A program made the position numbers and the translations under genes. From DATARH01 sp035648415 (GTDB lineage Bacteria; Pseudomonadota; Alphaproteobacteria; ATCC43930; CGMCC-115725), in the NCBI GenBank assembly GCA_035648415.1, contig DASRLO010000069.1, forward strand, positions 1 through 64,000: DNA of 64,000 nucleotides, in the 5' to 3' direction. The notes below the pieces were generated by a model, which worked only from the letters and a program-made list of their open reading frames with translations, was not told the origin of the DNA and searched no databases. This document shows, one piece after another, positions 44,841 to 54,072 of this stretch. Within the stretch, counting starts at the first letter, position 1; each line of letters starts with the position of its first letter.

Positions 44841-45472
44841 GCGCCGCGCCGCCGCTCGGGCCGAACGGGTTCGCGGCGCAGACCGGTGTTTCACGTGAAA
44901 CCGTGGCCCGCCTGGAAGCCTATGCCGGTCTCCTTATGGCCTGGTCCGCGCGGATCAACCTCGTCGGCCGGGCGACGCTGGAAGATTTGTGGCGCCGGCA
45001 TTTTCTCGATTCGGCGCAGCTTCTGCCGCTGATCCCGGCCGCGGCGCGGGGCCTTATCGATCTCGGCAGCGGCGCGGGGTTTCCCGGGCTGGTGCTGTCG
45101 ATCCTAGGCGTGCCGGGCGTCGAATTGGTCGAGGCCGACCGCCGCAAATCCACCTTTCTGCGCGAGGCCGCGCGAATCGCCGGAGCCGAGGTGACGATCC
45201 GCGCCTGCCGCGCCGAGGCGGTGCCGCCGCGTGCGGTCGACGTCGTCACCGCGCGCGGCTGTGCCCCGCTTGACCGGCTTTTGAACTTGGGCGACAGGTT
45301 TATAGGACCCGGAACGACGTGCCTCTTCCTGAAGGGCGCACGCGCCGCGGAAGAATTGACCGTCGCTCGCAAAGCTTGGACAATGGAGGCCTCGTGTCAT
45401 CCGAGCCGGACCGATCCGGGCGGAATCGTGCTTTTGTTGCAGCAGGTGGTCCGTGGGTCTCGTCGAGCTTGA
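44837..45472 (+). CDS. rsmG: 16S rRNA (guanine527-N7)-methyltransferase
   Basis: A 211-residue SAM methyltransferase (GidB). Motif I is LIDLGSGAGFPGLVLSI, followed by LVEADRRKSTFL. A GTG start at 44837 overlaps the mnmG stop. Residues 17-22 (GVSRET) are encoded by the second parS site, so this protein segment is constrained by DNA function. parA begins within its last 20 bases. Confidence 0.95.
44887..44902. promoter_or_regulatory. parS centromere site 2, inside rsmG
   Basis: TGTTTCACGTGAAACC is identical to site 1 in all 16 bases and lies within the rsmG coding sequence, about 0.55 kb before parA. A parS in this position is known in other alphaproteobacteria. Confidence 0.93.
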
Positions 45473-46268
45473 CGCCGCGCCGCGCATCGCGGCCAGCGGC
45501 CGTCGCCCCGCCATCGTTGCGGTCGCCAACCAGAAAGGCGGGGTCGGCAAGACCACCACGGCGGTCAATCTCGCCACCGCCTTCGCGGCACGCGGCCGCC
45601 GGGTGCTGGTGATCGACCTCGACCCGCAGGCCAACGCCACTACGGGCCTTGGCGTCGCGGCAGCGCCGGCAATCACCAGCTACGAATTGCTGCTGGGAGA
45701 AGCGAAGTTCGACGCAATGGTGCTCGCCAGCGTGGTGCCGGGTCTTTTTGTCGTGCCGGCCTCGGTCGATCTCGCCGCGGCGGAGATCGAACTCAGCCCC
45801 AAGCCGCGGCGCGAATTTCTGCTGGCGGATGCCCTGCGCGGCCGCCTCGGCGGCTATGACGATGTGCTGATCGACTGTCCTCCATCGCTTAATCTTTTGA
45901 CAATCAATGCGTTGACAGCGTCCGATCGGGTTTTGGTGCCGCTGCAATGCGAGTTTTACGCGCTGGCGGGGCTGGCGCAATTGATGGGAACGATCGAACG
46001 GGTGCAGCGGTCGCTGAACCCGCGCCTGGCGCTTCAGGGCGTTGTGCTGACGATGTACGACCGGCGCAACAATCTGTGCGAGCTGGTCGCGGCCGATGTC
46101 CGCGGTCATTTCGGCGGCAAGGTCTACAAGACGGTGATTCCACGCAATATCCGCGTGTCCGAAGCGCCGTCGCACGGGATGCCGGTGCTGATGTACGACC
46201 AGCGCTGTTCGGGCGCTCAAGCTTATGTCAGGCTCGCTGCGGAAATGCTCCCGGGCGGTGCGGGATGA
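45453..46268 (+). CDS. parA: Chromosome partitioning ATPase ParA
   Basis: A 271-residue ParA-type ATPase. The deviant Walker A is QKGGVGKTTTAVNLA (about residues 27-41), with LVIDLDPQANATTGLG, and Walker B VLIDCPPSLNLLTINAL. With ParB it segregates origins along the nucleoid or to poles. It starts at a GTG inside the rsmG end and overlaps parB by ATGA. Confidence 0.96.
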   Translation: MGLVELDAAPRIAASGRRPAIVAVANQKGGVGKTTTAVNLATAFAARGRRVLVIDLDPQANATTGLGVAAAPAITSYELLLGEAKFDAMVLASVVPGLFVVPASVDLAAAEIELSPKPRREFLLADALRGRLGGYDDVLIDCPPSLNLLTINALTASDRVLVPLQCEFYALAGLAQLMGTIERVQRSLNPRLALQGVVLTMYDRRNNLCELVAADVRGHFGGKVYKTVIPRNIRVSEAPSHGMPVLMYDQRCSGAQAYVRLAAEMLPGGAG

Positions 46269-47119
46269 ACAGCGCGCGGCGCCAGCCGCTCGGGCGGGGC
46301 CTCTCGGCATTGTTCGGCGAGGCGGAGGGCCGCGTCGGCGACGGCAGCGGCGTGCGCGAGGTCGCGATCGAATTGATTCGCCCGGGGGCCTTCCAACCGC
46401 GCCGGCATTTCGACGAGGCCGAACTCGAGGCGCTGGCCCAGTCGCTGCGCGAGAAGGGGGTGTTGCAGCCGCTGCTGGTGCGCCCGATCGACGACGCCGA
46501 GGCGGCGTTCGAGCTGATCGCCGGCGAGCGGCGCTGGCGCGCGGCGCAGCGCGCCGGACTGCACCAGGTGCCGGTGCTGGTCCGCGCGCTTGCCGATGTC
46601 GAGGTGCTGGAGATCGCGCTGGTCGAGAATTTGCAACGTGAAGATTTGACGGCTCTCGAAGAAGCGGAGGCCTATCGGCGGCTGACGCACGAATTCGGCC
46701 GCACCCAGGCAGGCCTCGCCGGGGCTCTCGGCAAGAGCCGCAGCCATATCGCGAACACCCTGCGGCTGTTGGCCCTGCCGGAGACGGTACGACACCACCT
46801 TGAGGCGGGGACGCTATCCGCCGGGCACGCGCGGGCGTTGCTGGCGGCGGACGATCCCGCCGCGCTCGCCGCGGAGGTCATTCGCCGCGGGCTCAACGTG
46901 CGGGTCACCGAGCAGCTGGTCAAACGGCGCGCGACGCCGGCGCGCGCGACCCAGCGTCAGGCGCGCGATGCCGACATCGTGGCGCTCGAACGCGATCTTA
47001 CCCGCGCCTTGGGTCTGCGCGTGACGATCGCCAGCAAGGCGCGCAGCGGCGCGCTAACCCTGCATTATTCGACCCTCGATCAGCTCGACCGCCTGCTGGC
47101 CTTGCTGCGGGCGGGCTGA
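46265..47119 (+). CDS. parB: Chromosome partitioning protein ParB
   Basis: A 284-residue ParB. The N-terminal LGRGLSALFGE contacts ParA. The CTPase/ParB box has FQPRRHF and IAGERRWRAAQRAG. The helix-turn-helix (TQAGLAGALGKSRSHIANTLRL) reads parS, and a short C-terminal dimer domain ends in LDQLDRLLALLRAG. Its end overlaps the convergent holA gene by 40 bases. Confidence 0.96.
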   Translation: MNSARRQPLGRGLSALFGEAEGRVGDGSGVREVAIELIRPGAFQPRRHFDEAELEALAQSLREKGVLQPLLVRPIDDAEAAFELIAGERRWRAAQRAGLHQVPVLVRALADVEVLEIALVENLQREDLTALEEAEAYRRLTHEFGRTQAGLAGALGKSRSHIANTLRLLALPETVRHHLEAGTLSAGHARALLAADDPAALAAEVIRRGLNVRVTEQLVKRRATPARATQRQARDADIVALERDLTRALGLRVTIASKARSGALTLHYSTLDQLDRLLALLRAG

Positions 47120-48135
47120 GCCTTCGCCGCCTGCGCCAGCTCGAGAAGCGCGGCGCGGCACGCGGTTTCCGCCGGAATGCCCGTGGTTTTGAGTTGCGCT
47201 TCGGCGCCGGCGAGCCGGTCGAGCTGCCGGCGCAATCCCGCTTCGCGCCACAGGGCGAGCTGCCGGCGGAAGCTGTCCTGCTGTTTGTAGAAGATCGGCG
47301 GGCGGGCGCCGCGCACCGCGCCGTCGACGGATTCGCCGCCCGTGACCCGTGCGGAAAGCAGGTGCAGCCGCTGCAGATGGCGCAGCGTCGCACGGATCAC
47401 CGAGACCGGCGATTCCCCTTCCTGGAAGACGCGCGACAGTGCGCGGTCGAGCGCGCCTGTGTCGCCTTCGGCGGCGGCGAGCACGGCGTCGTCCAGCGAC
47501 AGCGCGGCGCTGTCGGCGACCGAGAGACGCGCATCGTCGAGCTCGACCCGCCCGCCGTCGCCGGCGTAGAGGGCGAGTTTTTCGAGTTCGGCGCGGGTCA
47601 AGAGCCGGTCGCCGCCAAGGTGCATAATGAGAAAATCGACCGCATCGCGGCTTGCGGCGACGCGGTGCGCCGCGAAACTGTCGCGGATCACCTCGCCGAG
47701 GTCGCGCGCGCCGTCCGGATAACAGCCGATCGCGACGCCGTAGGCCGCTTCGTCAAACACTCGGCGCAGCGCGCCGCGCGCCGGCAGATCGCCGGCTTCG
47801 GCGACGACCAGCGCGTCGCTCGGCGGACCGGCGAGGAAGCGGCCGAAGACGGCACTCTGGGCGTCGCCGATCTCGCGCACCCGCACCAGCCGGCTGCCGC
47901 CCATCAGGCTGATTTGCGCCGCCTCGTCGTAGAGCCGAGCCGGGTCGGCGGCCAGCGCCGCGCCGGTAAGATCGGCGACCTGAAACGGGTCCCGCAGATC
48001 GGTCGATATCGTGCGGCCGAGCGTATCGGCGCGCTCGCGGACCAGCCCCGCGTCCGGACCGTACAGCAGGACCGCACGGATTTCGGGATCGGGGCGGCGC
48101 AGAAAGCCCTCGACGCGCCCCGCCGCCAGCTTCAC
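47080..48135 (-). CDS. holA: DNA polymerase III delta subunit
   Basis: A 351-residue clamp-loader wrench subunit. AVLLYGPDAGLVRERADTL and FLIMHLGGDRLLTRAELEKLALY (the helix and strand after the P-loop-like fold) are typical of HolA. The last 13 codons are antisense to the parB end. The start overlaps the lptE stop by 4 bases, as in many alphaproteobacteria (leuS-lptE-holA). Confidence 0.93.
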   Translation of the reverse strand: MKLAAGRVEGFLRRPDPEIRAVLLYGPDAGLVRERADTLGRTISTDLRDPFQVADLTGAALAADPARLYDEAAQISLMGGSRLVRVREIGDAQSAVFGRFLAGPPSDALVVAEAGDLPARGALRRVFDEAAYGVAIGCYPDGARDLGEVIRDSFAAHRVAASRDAVDFLIMHLGGDRLLTRAELEKLALYAGDGGRVELDDARLSVADSAALSLDDAVLAAAEGDTGALDRALSRVFQEGESPVSVIRATLRHLQRLHLLSARVTGGESVDGAVRGARPPIFYKQQDSFRRQLALWREAGLRRQLDRLAGAEAQLKTTGIPAETACRAALLELAQAAKAQPARSKASRRSS

Positions 48136-48683
48136 GACGCTGCCGCCGCCTTCTTTTGCAGGAACAGGGTCAGCCGCGTGATGATCTCCCGGCGAATTTC
48201 CTCGACCGTCCGGACATAGGCGTCGTCCTGGGCCACGACGGTGCTGTAGCCGTTCGCCTGGATGTCGAACGATTCGCTGGCGTGGACGGTATTGCTCTGG
48301 AGCGGCGCGTTGCTCGCGGCGTCGACAAGCTGATAGCTCGCGAAAACCGTCGCCTCGCCGCGCGTGCCCAGCCCCTGGGATTGGATGCCGGAATCGGCAA
48401 TCGACGCCGCCAGGGTTACCCTGAGCAGATATTTGACCGGCCTGGTCTCGCCGCTCGGGTTCAGCGAGGTGCGCAGCTCCATTTCAAGCCGCTGCCCGAT
48501 CCGCGCGGCGATCGGCAATACCCGGATCGCCCGCAGATCCGCGTTCGCCGGGATTGTTTCGTGATCGGCGTAGACCGCCTCCCAGCCGCAGCCGGCGAGC
48601 ATTGCCGGCAGGAGCGGCAGGACGAGCAGGCGCCGCCGCGCGATCGCCCGGGCGATCACCCGGGCGATCACCCGGGCGATCAT
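48132..48683 (-). CDS. lptE: LPS assembly lipoprotein LptE
   Basis: A 183-residue outer-membrane lipoprotein that plugs LptD. A basic repeated N-terminus (MIARVIARVIARAIARRRLL) leads to a lipobox (PAMLAGCGW, Cys at about residue 32). The mature part has ADLRAIRVLPIAARIGQRLEMELRTSLNP and ends in a helix (RREIITRLTLFLQKK). The repeated IARV codons arise from a 12-base tandem repeat. The start at 48683 overlaps the leuS stop by 4 bases. Confidence 0.88.
   Translation of the reverse strand: MIARVIARVIARAIARRRLLVLPLLPAMLAGCGWEAVYADHETIPANADLRAIRVLPIAARIGQRLEMELRTSLNPSGETRPVKYLLRVTLAASIADSGIQSQGLGTRGEATVFASYQLVDAASNAPLQSNTVHASESFDIQANGYSTVVAQDDAYVRTVEEIRREIITRLTLFLQKKAAAAS
48641..48682 (-). repeat. 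12-base tandem repeat at the lptE start and leuS end
   Basis: CGATCGCCCGGG (48641-48652) is followed by two perfect CGATCACCCGGG copies (48653-48664 and 48665-48676) and a partial fourth. In lptE the repeats encode successive xIAR units just after the start codon. The unit length is a multiple of three, so copy-number change keeps the frame. The partial copy reaches the leuS stop codon. Confidence 0.9.
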
Positions 48684-51247
48684 CCCGCCACCACGCTGAC
48701 GATGCGGTTGGGCACGACCACCACCTTTCTCGGCGCCTTGCCGTCGAGCAGACGCGTTACCTGGGGCAGCGCCAGCGCGGCCTCCTCGACCTCGTTCGCC
48801 GCCGCGTCGCGGCGGAAGTCGAGTGTCGCCCGCAGCTTGCCGTTTACCTGAACGGCGATCGTCACCAGCTCGTCGCGGCCAAGCTCGGCATTGGCTTTGG
48901 GCCACGGCACATCGACCAGCATGTCGGCGTGGCCGAGCTCACGCCACATCGCCTCGGCGAGATGCGGCATCATCGGACCGAGCAAACGGGCGAGGATTTC
49001 GAGCCCTTCGCGCAGCACCGCGCCGCCGGTATCGCCGTCGGTTGCCCCCATCGCTTCGAGCGCGTTGGTCAGCTCCCGGATGCGCGCGACCGCGCGGTTG
49101 AAGCGGAACCGGTCGATGTCGTCGGTGACCGCGGCGATCGTCTTGTGGGTCAGGCGGCGGACCGCCGCCAGTTCCGTGCCGAGTTCGCCGGGGATCGCGC
49201 CGCCGGCCGGCGGCAAGGTAATAGAAGGCTCGGATACCATCCGCCACAGCTTGGCGACATAGCGCCAGATGCCTTCGATCCCGGCTTCGGTCCAGTCGCG
49301 GTCGCCTTCCGGCGGGCTGTCGGACAGCAGGTAAAACCGAGCGGTGTCGGCGCCATAGGTGTCGACAATGCCGTCAAGCCCGACGACGTTCTTCTTGGAC
49401 TTGCTCATCTTTTCGAGCCGGCCCACGACAATCGGGCGGCCGGTTTGGTCGAGCAGGCGACCGTCGGGGGCGGTCGTCACTTCCTCCGGAAAAAGCCATT
49501 CGCCTTCGATATTCTGGTAGGTCTGGTGACACACCATGCCCTGGGTGAAGAGCCCGGCGAACGGCTCGTCGAGATCGAGATAGCCGCATTCCTTGAGCGC
49601 CCGCATGAAGAAGCGCGAGTAGAGCAGGTGCAGCACCGCATGCTCGACGCCGCCGATATACTGGTCGACCGGCATCCAATACGCCGCGGCGTCGCGTTCG
49701 AACGCGATCGGTGCGCGGGCCGAGCAAAAGCGCAGGAAATACCAGGACGATTCGAAGAATGTATCGAACGTGTCGGTCTCGCGCGTCGACGGGCTGTGGC
49801 AATAGGGGCAGGCGACGTGCTTCCAGGTTGGATGACGGTCGAGCGGGTTGCCCGGCAAATCGAAATCGACATCGCTCGGCAATTCGACCGGCAGATCATC
49901 CTCGGGCACCGGCACCATGCCGCAATCGGGACAATGGATGATGGGGATCGGGCAGCCCCAGTAGCGCTGGCGCGACACCCCCCAGTCCCTGAGCCGGTAG
50001 GCGACGGTGCGCTCGCCGGCGCCGAGAGCCTCCAGCCGCTCGCCGGCCGCGCGCTTGGCGTCGGCCACGGACAATCCATTGAGGAAGTTCGAATTGAAAA
50101 TGACTCCGTCATCGCTGTAGGCGGTGTCGCCTATCGCAAAGCTGGCGGGATCGGCGCGCGGCGGCAGCACCACCGGGATCACCGGCAGCTCGTATTTGCG
50201 CGCGAAATCGAGGTCGCGCTGGTCGTGCGCCGGGCAGCCGAAGATCGCGCCGGTGCCGTACTCCATCAGTACGAAATTGGCGACGTAGACCGGCACGCGC
50301 CGAGCCGGGTCGAGCGGATGCACGGCCTCGATCGCGATCCGATAACCGCGTTTTTCGGCGGTCTCGATCGCCTCCTCGCTGGTGCCGACGCGGTCGCACT
50401 CGGCGATGAAGGCGGCAAGCGCAGGGTCGTCCGCCGCCAATTCCTGGGCGAGCGGGTGGTGCGGCGACAGCGCGAGGAAAGAGGCGCCGAAGAGCGTATC
50501 GGGCCGCGTGGTGAAGACCTCGATCGCCCCGGTACGCTCGACGAGCGCCCAGACGACGCGCGCACCCTCGGAGCGGCCGATCCAGTTCTCCTGCATCAAC
50601 CGCACGCGTTCGGGCCAGCGGTCGAGGGTCGCGAGCGCGTCCAGCAGCTCGTCGCGGTAGCGCGTGATGCGCAGGAACCATTGCGCCAGGAGGCGCTTTT
50701 CAACGATCGCGCCGGAACGCCAGCCACGCCCCTCGATCACCTGCTCGTTGGCGAGCACCGTGTTTTCGACCGGATCCCAATTGACCCAGCTCTCCCGCCG
50801 ATAGGCGAGGTCTTTCGCCAGGAAATCGAGAAACATCTTCTGTTCGTGCCGGTAGTATTCCGGGTGGCACGTGGCGATTTCGCGCGACCAGTCGTAGGCA
50901 AAGCCCATGCGCTGCAACTGGGCGCGCATCGTCGCGATGTTTTCCGCGGTCCACTTGGCCGGGTGCGTGTGCTCGGCGATCGCCGCATTTTCGGCCGGGA
51001 GGCCGAACGCGTCCCACCCCATCGGGTGCAGCACGTTGAAGCCTTGCGCCCGCCGGTAGCGGGCAACGAGATCCCCCATGGTGTAATTGCGGACATGGCC
51101 GACATGCAGCTTGCCCGACGGATAGGGAAACATCTCGAGGACATAGTATTTCGGCCGCGCCGGGTCGTGGCGCGCCTCAAAGCTGCCGCTCTCGCGCCAG
51201 CGCCGCTGCCACTTCGCCTCGCTTTCCCGGAAATTATAGCGTGACAT
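48680..51247 (-). CDS. leuS: Leucyl-tRNA synthetase
   Basis: An 855-residue class I synthetase. The HIGH-type motif lies in FPYPSGKLHVGHVRNYTMGD and KMSKSKKNVV is the KMSKS loop. The editing domain (about 220-420) has VFTTRPDTLFGASFLALSPHHP. Full length for the family. The opposite strand is also open over nearly the whole gene, a consequence of GC-rich codons. It is followed by lptE and holA as one transcript. Confidence 0.97.
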   Translation of the reverse strand: MSRYNFRESEAKWQRRWRESGSFEARHDPARPKYYVLEMFPYPSGKLHVGHVRNYTMGDLVARYRRAQGFNVLHPMGWDAFGLPAENAAIAEHTHPAKWTAENIATMRAQLQRMGFAYDWSREIATCHPEYYRHEQKMFLDFLAKDLAYRRESWVNWDPVENTVLANEQVIEGRGWRSGAIVEKRLLAQWFLRITRYRDELLDALATLDRWPERVRLMQENWIGRSEGARVVWALVERTGAIEVFTTRPDTLFGASFLALSPHHPLAQELAADDPALAAFIAECDRVGTSEEAIETAEKRGYRIAIEAVHPLDPARRVPVYVANFVLMEYGTGAIFGCPAHDQRDLDFARKYELPVIPVVLPPRADPASFAIGDTAYSDDGVIFNSNFLNGLSVADAKRAAGERLEALGAGERTVAYRLRDWGVSRQRYWGCPIPIIHCPDCGMVPVPEDDLPVELPSDVDFDLPGNPLDRHPTWKHVACPYCHSPSTRETDTFDTFFESSWYFLRFCSARAPIAFERDAAAYWMPVDQYIGGVEHAVLHLLYSRFFMRALKECGYLDLDEPFAGLFTQGMVCHQTYQNIEGEWLFPEEVTTAPDGRLLDQTGRPIVVGRLEKMSKSKKNVVGLDGIVDTYGADTARFYLLSDSPPEGDRDWTEAGIEGIWRYVAKLWRMVSEPSITLPPAGGAIPGELGTELAAVRRLTHKTIAAVTDDIDRFRFNRAVARIRELTNALEAMGATDGDTGGAVLREGLEILARLLGPMMPHLAEAMWRELGHADMLVDVPWPKANAELGRDELVTIAVQVNGKLRATLDFRRDAAANEVEEAALALPQVTRLLDGKAPRKVVVVPNRIVSVVAG

Positions 51248-51283
51248 GCCGTGTCCCGCGGCGCTTCGGCCGCGCCGAGCCGC

Positions 51284-51847
51284 TCACTGTTGATCGCGAA
51301 TGCGGGCGATATGGATCTGCCGCGCCCGCTCGAGAATATCGTTTTCCAGATTGTCGGCGACGTTGGCGGCGACCGGAGCATCCTGCCAGCCGTTCGCCGC
51401 GCGCGTTTGGCGCTCGACGGTCACCACGATCGAATCCGAACGCAGCGCCCGTGCCTTGACAAAAACAGTGATCCGCAGCCGCTGGTCGGGTTTGCCTTTT
51501 GGCGAATACCATTTGCTGACCGCGAGCCCGGCCGCCGGATCGAGCGAATCCATATCGGCGAAGCTCAGCGTATCGAGAGCCGCCTGCCACAGCACCGGGC
51601 TCACCCCCGGGCCGGTCGCCTGACCCAGCGGCCTCTGCTCTTTCTTGGCGATGCCGATGAGGTTCCAGATTGTCGTTTCGGTATCCATCTCGCCGTCGGG
51701 GCGGGCGGACGCTTCCTGCTGTGCCGGTTGCGGCAACTCGGCGACGCTCGCATCGGATTGCGTCGTGCGCGACGCGGCGCACGCGCCGAGCAACAACGAA
51801 ATGCTTGCGGCAAAGATGACCAGCAGGCGGTAATACAAGGCCGGCAT
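51284..51847 (-). CDS. DUF3576 lipoprotein
   Basis: A 187-residue lipoprotein with lipobox SLLLGACAAS (Cys at about residue 23). A Gln/Ala-rich linker is followed by a DUF3576 domain: TTIWNLIGIAKKEQRPLG, VLWQAALDTLSFADMDSLDPAAGLAVSKWY and a C-terminal LENDILERARQIHIAR helix. The gene is characteristically upstream of leuS in alphaproteobacteria, suggesting an envelope role with LptE. The function is unknown. It starts 74 bases from the divergent yggS. Confidence 0.85.
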   Translation of the reverse strand: MPALYYRLLVIFAASISLLLGACAASRTTQSDASVAELPQPAQQEASARPDGEMDTETTIWNLIGIAKKEQRPLGQATGPGVSPVLWQAALDTLSFADMDSLDPAAGLAVSKWYSPKGKPDQRLRITVFVKARALRSDSIVVTVERQTRAANGWQDAPVAANVADNLENDILERARQIHIARIRDQQ

Positions 51848-51921
51848 TGGCAACTGTCCTGTTGCGGCATCGCCGCGGACCTGCCGCGGCAAGCGGTTTT
51901 TGTGCCAGGAATGGAGCCGAT

Positions 51922-52611
51922 ATGGAAGAGGCGATTGCCGCCAACCTCGCAGCGGTTCGCATCCGGATCGACGCGGCGGCGCGTGGCGCCGGGCGCCCGG
52001 CCGATGCGGTGACGCTGGTCGCGGTCAGCAAAACCAATCCCGGCTCGGCGGTGCGCTCGGCGCTCGGCGCCGGCCAACGGGTCTTCGGGGAGAACCGCGT
52101 GCAAGAAGCGCTGGAGAAATTTCCCGCCCTGCGGCAAGAGTTTTCCGATCTCGCGCTGCACCTGATCGGGCCGTTGCAGACCAACAAGGTGCGCGACGCG
52201 GTGGCTCATTTCGACGTCGTCGAGACGATCGACCGCACGCGGCTCGCCGAGGCGCTGGCGCGCGAGATGGAACGCGCCGGCCGGCGCCCCTCCTGCCTGA
52301 TCGAAGTCAATACCGGTGAGGAGCTCCAGAAATCCGGGGTTCTTCCCGTCGCCGCGGACGATTTCATCGTCGATTGCCGAGATCGTCTCGGGCTGCCGAT
52401 CGCGGGGCTCATGTGCGTGCCGCCGCAGGGCGAGGAGCCGTCGCCGCATTTCGCGCTGCTGCGCGAGATCGCGCGGCGGCATGCGCTGGCGGTGCTCAGC
52501 ATGGGGATGAGCGCCGATTTCGAGACCGCGATCCGCTTCGGCGCAACCCACGTGCGGGTCGGCACCGCGGTCTTCGGCGCGCGGCGGCCGCTGTCCGCGG
52601 CGGCAAAATGA
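51922..52611 (+). CDS. YggS-family PLP homeostasis protein
   Basis: A 229-residue alanine-racemase-fold protein. The PLP lysine is Lys37 in LVAVSKTNPGSAV. GENRVQEALEKFP, LHLIGPLQTNKVRDAV and LSMGMSADFETAIRFGATHVRVGTAVFG are conserved. It balances pyridoxal phosphate and amino acids. The ATG at 51922 was chosen for fit to the family N-terminus. It is convergent with ribA. Confidence 0.93.
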   Translation: MEEAIAANLAAVRIRIDAAARGAGRPADAVTLVAVSKTNPGSAVRSALGAGQRVFGENRVQEALEKFPALRQEFSDLALHLIGPLQTNKVRDAVAHFDVVETIDRTRLAEALAREMERAGRRPSCLIEVNTGEELQKSGVLPVAADDFIVDCRDRLGLPIAGLMCVPPQGEEPSPHFALLREIARRHALAVLSMGMSADFETAIRFGATHVRVGTAVFGARRPLSAAAK

Positions 52612-52629
52612 CTTGCCGGAGGGCGCGGT

Positions 52630-53766
52630 CTAAAGGAAGTGCCCGCTCCGGGTGGCCTTGGTGTTGAGGTAGCGCTCGTTGTGGCCGTTGGCGGGAAACA
52701 CGTGCGGCACGCGCTCCACGACATTGATCCCGTAGCGGTGCAGCGCGGCGACCTTGTCCGGGTTGTTGGTCAACAGCCGCACCGAGCTGAAGCCGAGCTG
52801 GCGCAGCATCTCCGCCGCCGGCAGATAAACCCGCTCGTCGGCGTCGAAGCCCAATTGCTCGTTGGCGTCGATCGTGTCGAACCCGGCATCCTGCAGCTGA
52901 TAGGCGCGCAGCTTGTTGACGAGGCCGATGCCGCGGCCCTCCTGGGCGAGGTAGAGCAGCACGCCGCCGCCGGAAGCGGCGATTGTCGTGATCGCGCCCT
53001 GAAGCTGCTCGCCGCAATCGCAGCGGAGGCTCGCCAGCACATCCCCCGTGAAGCATTCCGAATGCAGCCGGACGAGCACGCCGCTCGCCGGGTCGGGCGC
53101 CCCGATCAGGATCGCCAGGTGCTCGGTGCCGCCATCGCCGGGGCGAAAGGCGATGAGCTGGGCATTCTCGGCGTTCCGCAGCGGCACCCGCGCCTCGGCG
53201 ACGCGTTCGAGGCCGGTGGTCGCGGCGCGGCGGTTGAGCACCGCGGTCATATCGACCTGGGCGAAATCGGCGCGCCGGCGCGCCAGCGCCGCTTCGGCTG
53301 GAACCAGCCACAAAACGAGCGCGGCGGGCAGCAGATCGGCGAGTTTGGCGATGGTCACCGCGGCGAGCGCGCCGGGCTCGGCGCTCGCGGGCTCTGGTCC
53401 AAGGCCCGGCGGCTCGGCGCCCAGTGATGCGGCCGGATCGGCGAGCTTGCGGATGACGGCGGCCGACAGATGCGGAGCCACGGTGATCCGCACCGCGCCG
53501 GCCAGCGCGGAGCGCGGCGCCAGACCGAGCGCCACGGCGCGGCGGCGGGTCACCACGACCGAGAGCCGGCGGCTCGTCATGTTGCGCAGTCGAGCCAGGC
53601 TTTCTTCGGTCACCAGTTCGGCGGCGATCGCCAGGACCGCGCCGTTCTCGCCGCTGAGCAGGACCGGGTCGCCGCGGCGAAGGGTAAGGATCGCGTCGTC
53701 GAGCGCTGGGGCGCCGCTCCGGGGCGGCGGTTCCGGCGTCGGCGAAACATTCGGTCCGTCAACCAA
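52630..53766 (-). CDS. ribA: GTP cyclohydrolase II
   Basis: A 378-residue enzyme opening the GTP ring for riboflavin synthesis. The C-terminal half carries the zinc cysteines in SECFTGDVLASLRCDCGEQL and the QEGRGIGLVNKLRAYQLQD catalytic block. The N-terminal part of about 170 residues (LRRGDPVLL, NMTSRRLSVVVTRRRA) resembles a degenerate RibB domain without its metal-binding acids. This bipartite form is usual in alphaproteobacteria. It diverges from the response regulator gene. Confidence 0.92.
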   Translation of the reverse strand: MVDGPNVSPTPEPPPRSGAPALDDAILTLRRGDPVLLSGENGAVLAIAAELVTEESLARLRNMTSRRLSVVVTRRRAVALGLAPRSALAGAVRITVAPHLSAAVIRKLADPAASLGAEPPGLGPEPASAEPGALAAVTIAKLADLLPAALVLWLVPAEAALARRRADFAQVDMTAVLNRRAATTGLERVAEARVPLRNAENAQLIAFRPGDGGTEHLAILIGAPDPASGVLVRLHSECFTGDVLASLRCDCGEQLQGAITTIAASGGGVLLYLAQEGRGIGLVNKLRAYQLQDAGFDTIDANEQLGFDADERVYLPAAEMLRQLGFSSVRLLTNNPDKVAALHRYGINVVERVPHVFPANGHNERYLNTKATRSGHFL

Positions 53767-54072
53767 TTAACGTGCCTCCCAGCGCTGGCGCCGGCCAGGT
53801 GAGGTAAATGAACAGGCCCCGGCGCGATGGCGCAAGCAAAACCGGCTTCCGGTATGGCTGCCGCGCGACCGCGGGGTGACTGTCCCCAGGTGGGAGCGTG
53901 TGGGACGGCGGACAAGTCTGCGAAGCGGGGCGCACGGTTTCTAGTGTCCTGACAAACGCGGTGCGGATCGCTAGATTGGCGCGCGCCCGGAAAGCCGGCT
54001 CAATCGGGGATGGCGCTGGCTTTGAGGCCGAATAATGCGACACGGCCGGGGGACACAGGTTTTCGGGACTTT
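53767..54072. promoter_or_regulatory. Divergent ribA/response-regulator spacer with a candidate sigma70 promoter
   Basis: A 306-base gap without genes. CTGACA (53949-53954) and TAGATT (53972-53977), spaced by 17 bases, make a plausible sigma70-type promoter for the response regulator gene, leaving a leader of about 90 bases. No riboswitch-like fold for flavin was recognised on the ribA side. Function beyond promoters is not seen. Confidence 0.4.

Noticed and set aside
48554..51244. 896-codon open frame antisense to leuS
   Set aside because: It is the shadow of leuS: arginine/alanine-rich, no family match, no ribosome-binding site, while leuS has every synthetase motif.
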